Below are positions 24,428-25,079 of a DNA stretch of 25,079 nt, piece by piece. Source of the DNA: an uncultured Acetatifactor sp. (GTDB lineage: Bacteria; Bacillota; Clostridia; Lachnospirales; Lachnospiraceae); contig CAJUIA010000045.1 of the NCBI GenBank assembly GCA_910586485.1, positions 1 through 25,079 of the forward strand, read 5' to 3'. Under the pieces are notes generated by a model. That model saw only the letters and a program-made list of their open reading frames with translations. It did not search any database and was not told the origin of the DNA. Positions within the stretch are counted from its first letter, which is position 1; each line of letters starts with the position of its first letter. The position numbers were made by a program, and so were the translations under genes.

Positions 24428-24481
24428 GGATGATTTTAAAGAGGCATCTCGAAAAACCTTATAGAATATCGCTGAAATATA

Positions 24482-24490
24482 TGATATAAT
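24482..24490 (+). promoter_or_regulatory. Extended -10 promoter of toxin A mRNA
   Basis: TGATATAAT: a TGn element with perfect TATAAT (24485-24490). The -35 at 17-bp spacing (TAGAAT, 24462-24467) is weak. The mRNA would run from about 24497 to the terminator near 24720, about 220 nucleotides. Confidence 0.65.
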
Positions 24491-24536
24491 TTTCGTGTTG
24501 TCCTACCGATACCTGGCAACGGGAGGAGGTGTTCAA

Positions 24537-24635
24537 ATGGAAATGCTCATATCCCTTTTGATTTCTGTCGTGGGCGGTGTGCTTTGCCATCTCATCGTCA
24601 AATGGCTTGACAGAAATGATAAGGACAACAAATAG
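24537..24635 (+). CDS. Fst-like type I toxin peptide, module A
   Basis: A 32-residue peptide, MEMLISLLISVVGGVLCHLI then VKWLDRNDKDNK: one membrane helix and a charged tail, as in Fst of pAD1 and chromosomal Fst/Ldr toxins. GGGAGGAGG ends 7 bases before the ATG. The leader GTTG/CAAC (24497-24520) can fold, with TCCTACC able to pair with the ribosome site, as the 5' stem-loop of par RNA I does. A hairpin TAGTGG/CCACTA (24638-24657) follows the stop. The antisense RNA gene converges from the right. Relation to the peptide at 16467-16553 is clear from ME..IS..IS and KWLD. Toxic action is inferred from family and layout. Confidence 0.82.
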   Translation: MEMLISLLISVVGGVLCHLIVKWLDRNDKDNK

Positions 24636-24664
24636 CCTAGTGGGTGCTTTGCCACTATAAAAGA

Positions 24665-24747
24665 AAAGAAGAATCCCCGGACTGTGTTGCCGCACGGTTC
24701 GGAGATTTCATTCTTTGTTCAAATGGATTGCTCATATCCTTTTGCCT
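24665..24747 (-). ncRNA. Antisense RNA, antitoxin of type I module A
   Basis: A predicted transcript of about 80 nucleotides from the promoter at 24754-24782 leftward to the terminator. Its 5' part is GGCAAAAGGATATGAGC followed by CCATTTGAACA, nearly the reverse complement of the toxin mRNA from the ribosome site into codon 8, so binding would block translation initiation. The 3' part shares the terminator with the toxin mRNA, a second contact point, as in par RNA II. Ends are inferred from signals. Confidence 0.8.
24672..24720. terminator. Shared bidirectional terminator of module A
   Basis: AATCCCCGGAC (24672-24682) and GTTCGGAGATT (24697-24707) form an 11-bp imperfect stem; each strand gains a wobble pair where the other has a mismatch. 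On the minus strand CTTCTTTTCTTTT follows, on the plus strand TCATTCTTTG. Confidence 0.7.
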
Positions 24748-24753
24748 AATGGC

Positions 24754-24782
24754 ATTATAGCATATGCAATTTTATTTTACAA
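24754..24782 (-). promoter_or_regulatory. Promoter of antitoxin RNA A
   Basis: On the minus strand -35 TTGTAA (24782-24777), 17-bp spacer, perfect -10 TATAAT (24759-24754). Stronger by consensus than the toxin promoter, as expected when the antitoxin RNA must be in excess. Confidence 0.85.
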
Positions 24783-24807
24783 TATGCTTTTTCGTTACAT
24801 TTCCCGA

Positions 24808-25053
24808 TCATGCCGTGATCTCATGGTGGATCTGCAGCTCATACAGCTTTTTGTAAATGCCGTTTTGGGCCAGCAGCTCCTGATGAGTGCCCCGTTCCCG
24901 GATCTTTCCCTTGTGCATAACCATGATACAGTCCGCGTGCTGGATGGTGGAGAGTCTGTGAGCCACCATGATGGTAGTGCGTCCTTTCATCAGTTTTTCC
25001 AGAGCCTCCTGGATCAGCAGCTCCGTCTCGGATGTTTGACACCCTAACCTCAT
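24808..25053 (-). pseudogene. C-terminal remnant of an ABC exporter ATPase
   Basis: About 75 residues (SETELLIQEALEKLMKGRTT then IMVAHRLSTIQHADCIMVMH to the stop) are the extreme C-terminus of an ABC exporter nucleotide-binding domain, including the switch histidine in VAHRLST. Walker A, the signature and Walker B should lie upstream, but homology ends at TSETE (near 25033); the frame stays open to the window edge as GNGFEGIFMRLGCQ, which is not ABC sequence. The gene is therefore cut by an insertion or rearrangement at about 25033. If translation from ATG 25053 occurs the product cannot bind ATP. Confidence 0.7.
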
Positions 25054-25079
25054 AAAAATACCCTCAAAGCCGTTACCGG

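Larger units (their letters stand above)
24530..24744 (+). repeat. Direct repeats DRa and DRb of module A
   Basis: DRa (24530-24560) covers the toxin start codon: TGTTCAAATGGA then TGCTCATATCC then TTTTG. DRb (24716-24744) repeats the same three blocks with a few bases changed between them, about 28 of 31 positions matching. Because DRb is transcribed from the opposite strand into the antisense RNA, that RNA can pair with DRa in the mRNA. Confidence 0.9.

Overview
The window looks like chromosomal DNA of an anaerobic Firmicute of class Clostridia, most likely Lachnospiraceae. The grounds are strong AGGAGG-type ribosome sites, SigA-type promoters, mixed 45-55% GC coding sequence, and the gene families present (DUF6688, DUF2975/YozG-type HTH, DUF4173, NPDV-repeat surface protein, MATE pumps, ABC-class ATPase). 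This is inference from family content; no rRNA or marker gene is present.

Left edge (1-3090): an AT-richer block with a gene-free end, a BlaI/BlaR1-type repressor-protease operon on the minus strand with a clear operator and terminator, and a truncated XRE regulator resembling those of conjugative transposons. It reads as a decayed mobile-element end. At 3249-5554 lies a lipoprotein solute-binding gene killed by an in-frame TAG and a frameshift. A VanY-like D,D-carboxypeptidase (5654-6454, minus) follows.

Middle (6600-16213): a membrane-protein cluster of DUF6688, DUF2975, a small Cro/CI regulator and DUF4173, in which three proteins carry long polar repeat segments. Next come a MATE exporter (minus), a stub of a second XRE gene, and a two-gene unit of an ABC-class ATPase (COG3044 type) and a second MATE exporter, led by a strong promoter.

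Right part (16300-25079): an orphan histidinol dehydrogenase with a terminator in its leader, a secreted repeat protein, a PHP-family phosphoesterase, a LysR regulator divergent from a CPA2 cation/proton antiporter with a structured, riboswitch-like leader, an MgtC-family protein, and the C-terminal stub of an ABC exporter at the window edge.

The most notable result is two complete type I toxin-antitoxin modules of Fst/par architecture (16309-16608 and 24462-24782) that ordinary ORF calling misses. Each has a 28-32 residue membrane peptide gene, a convergent antisense RNA with its own consensus promoter, a shared bidirectional terminator, and direct repeats that let the antisense RNA cover the toxin start. 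The two antitoxin RNAs share a near-identical promoter and 5' seed, so they are one family present twice in this 25 kb.
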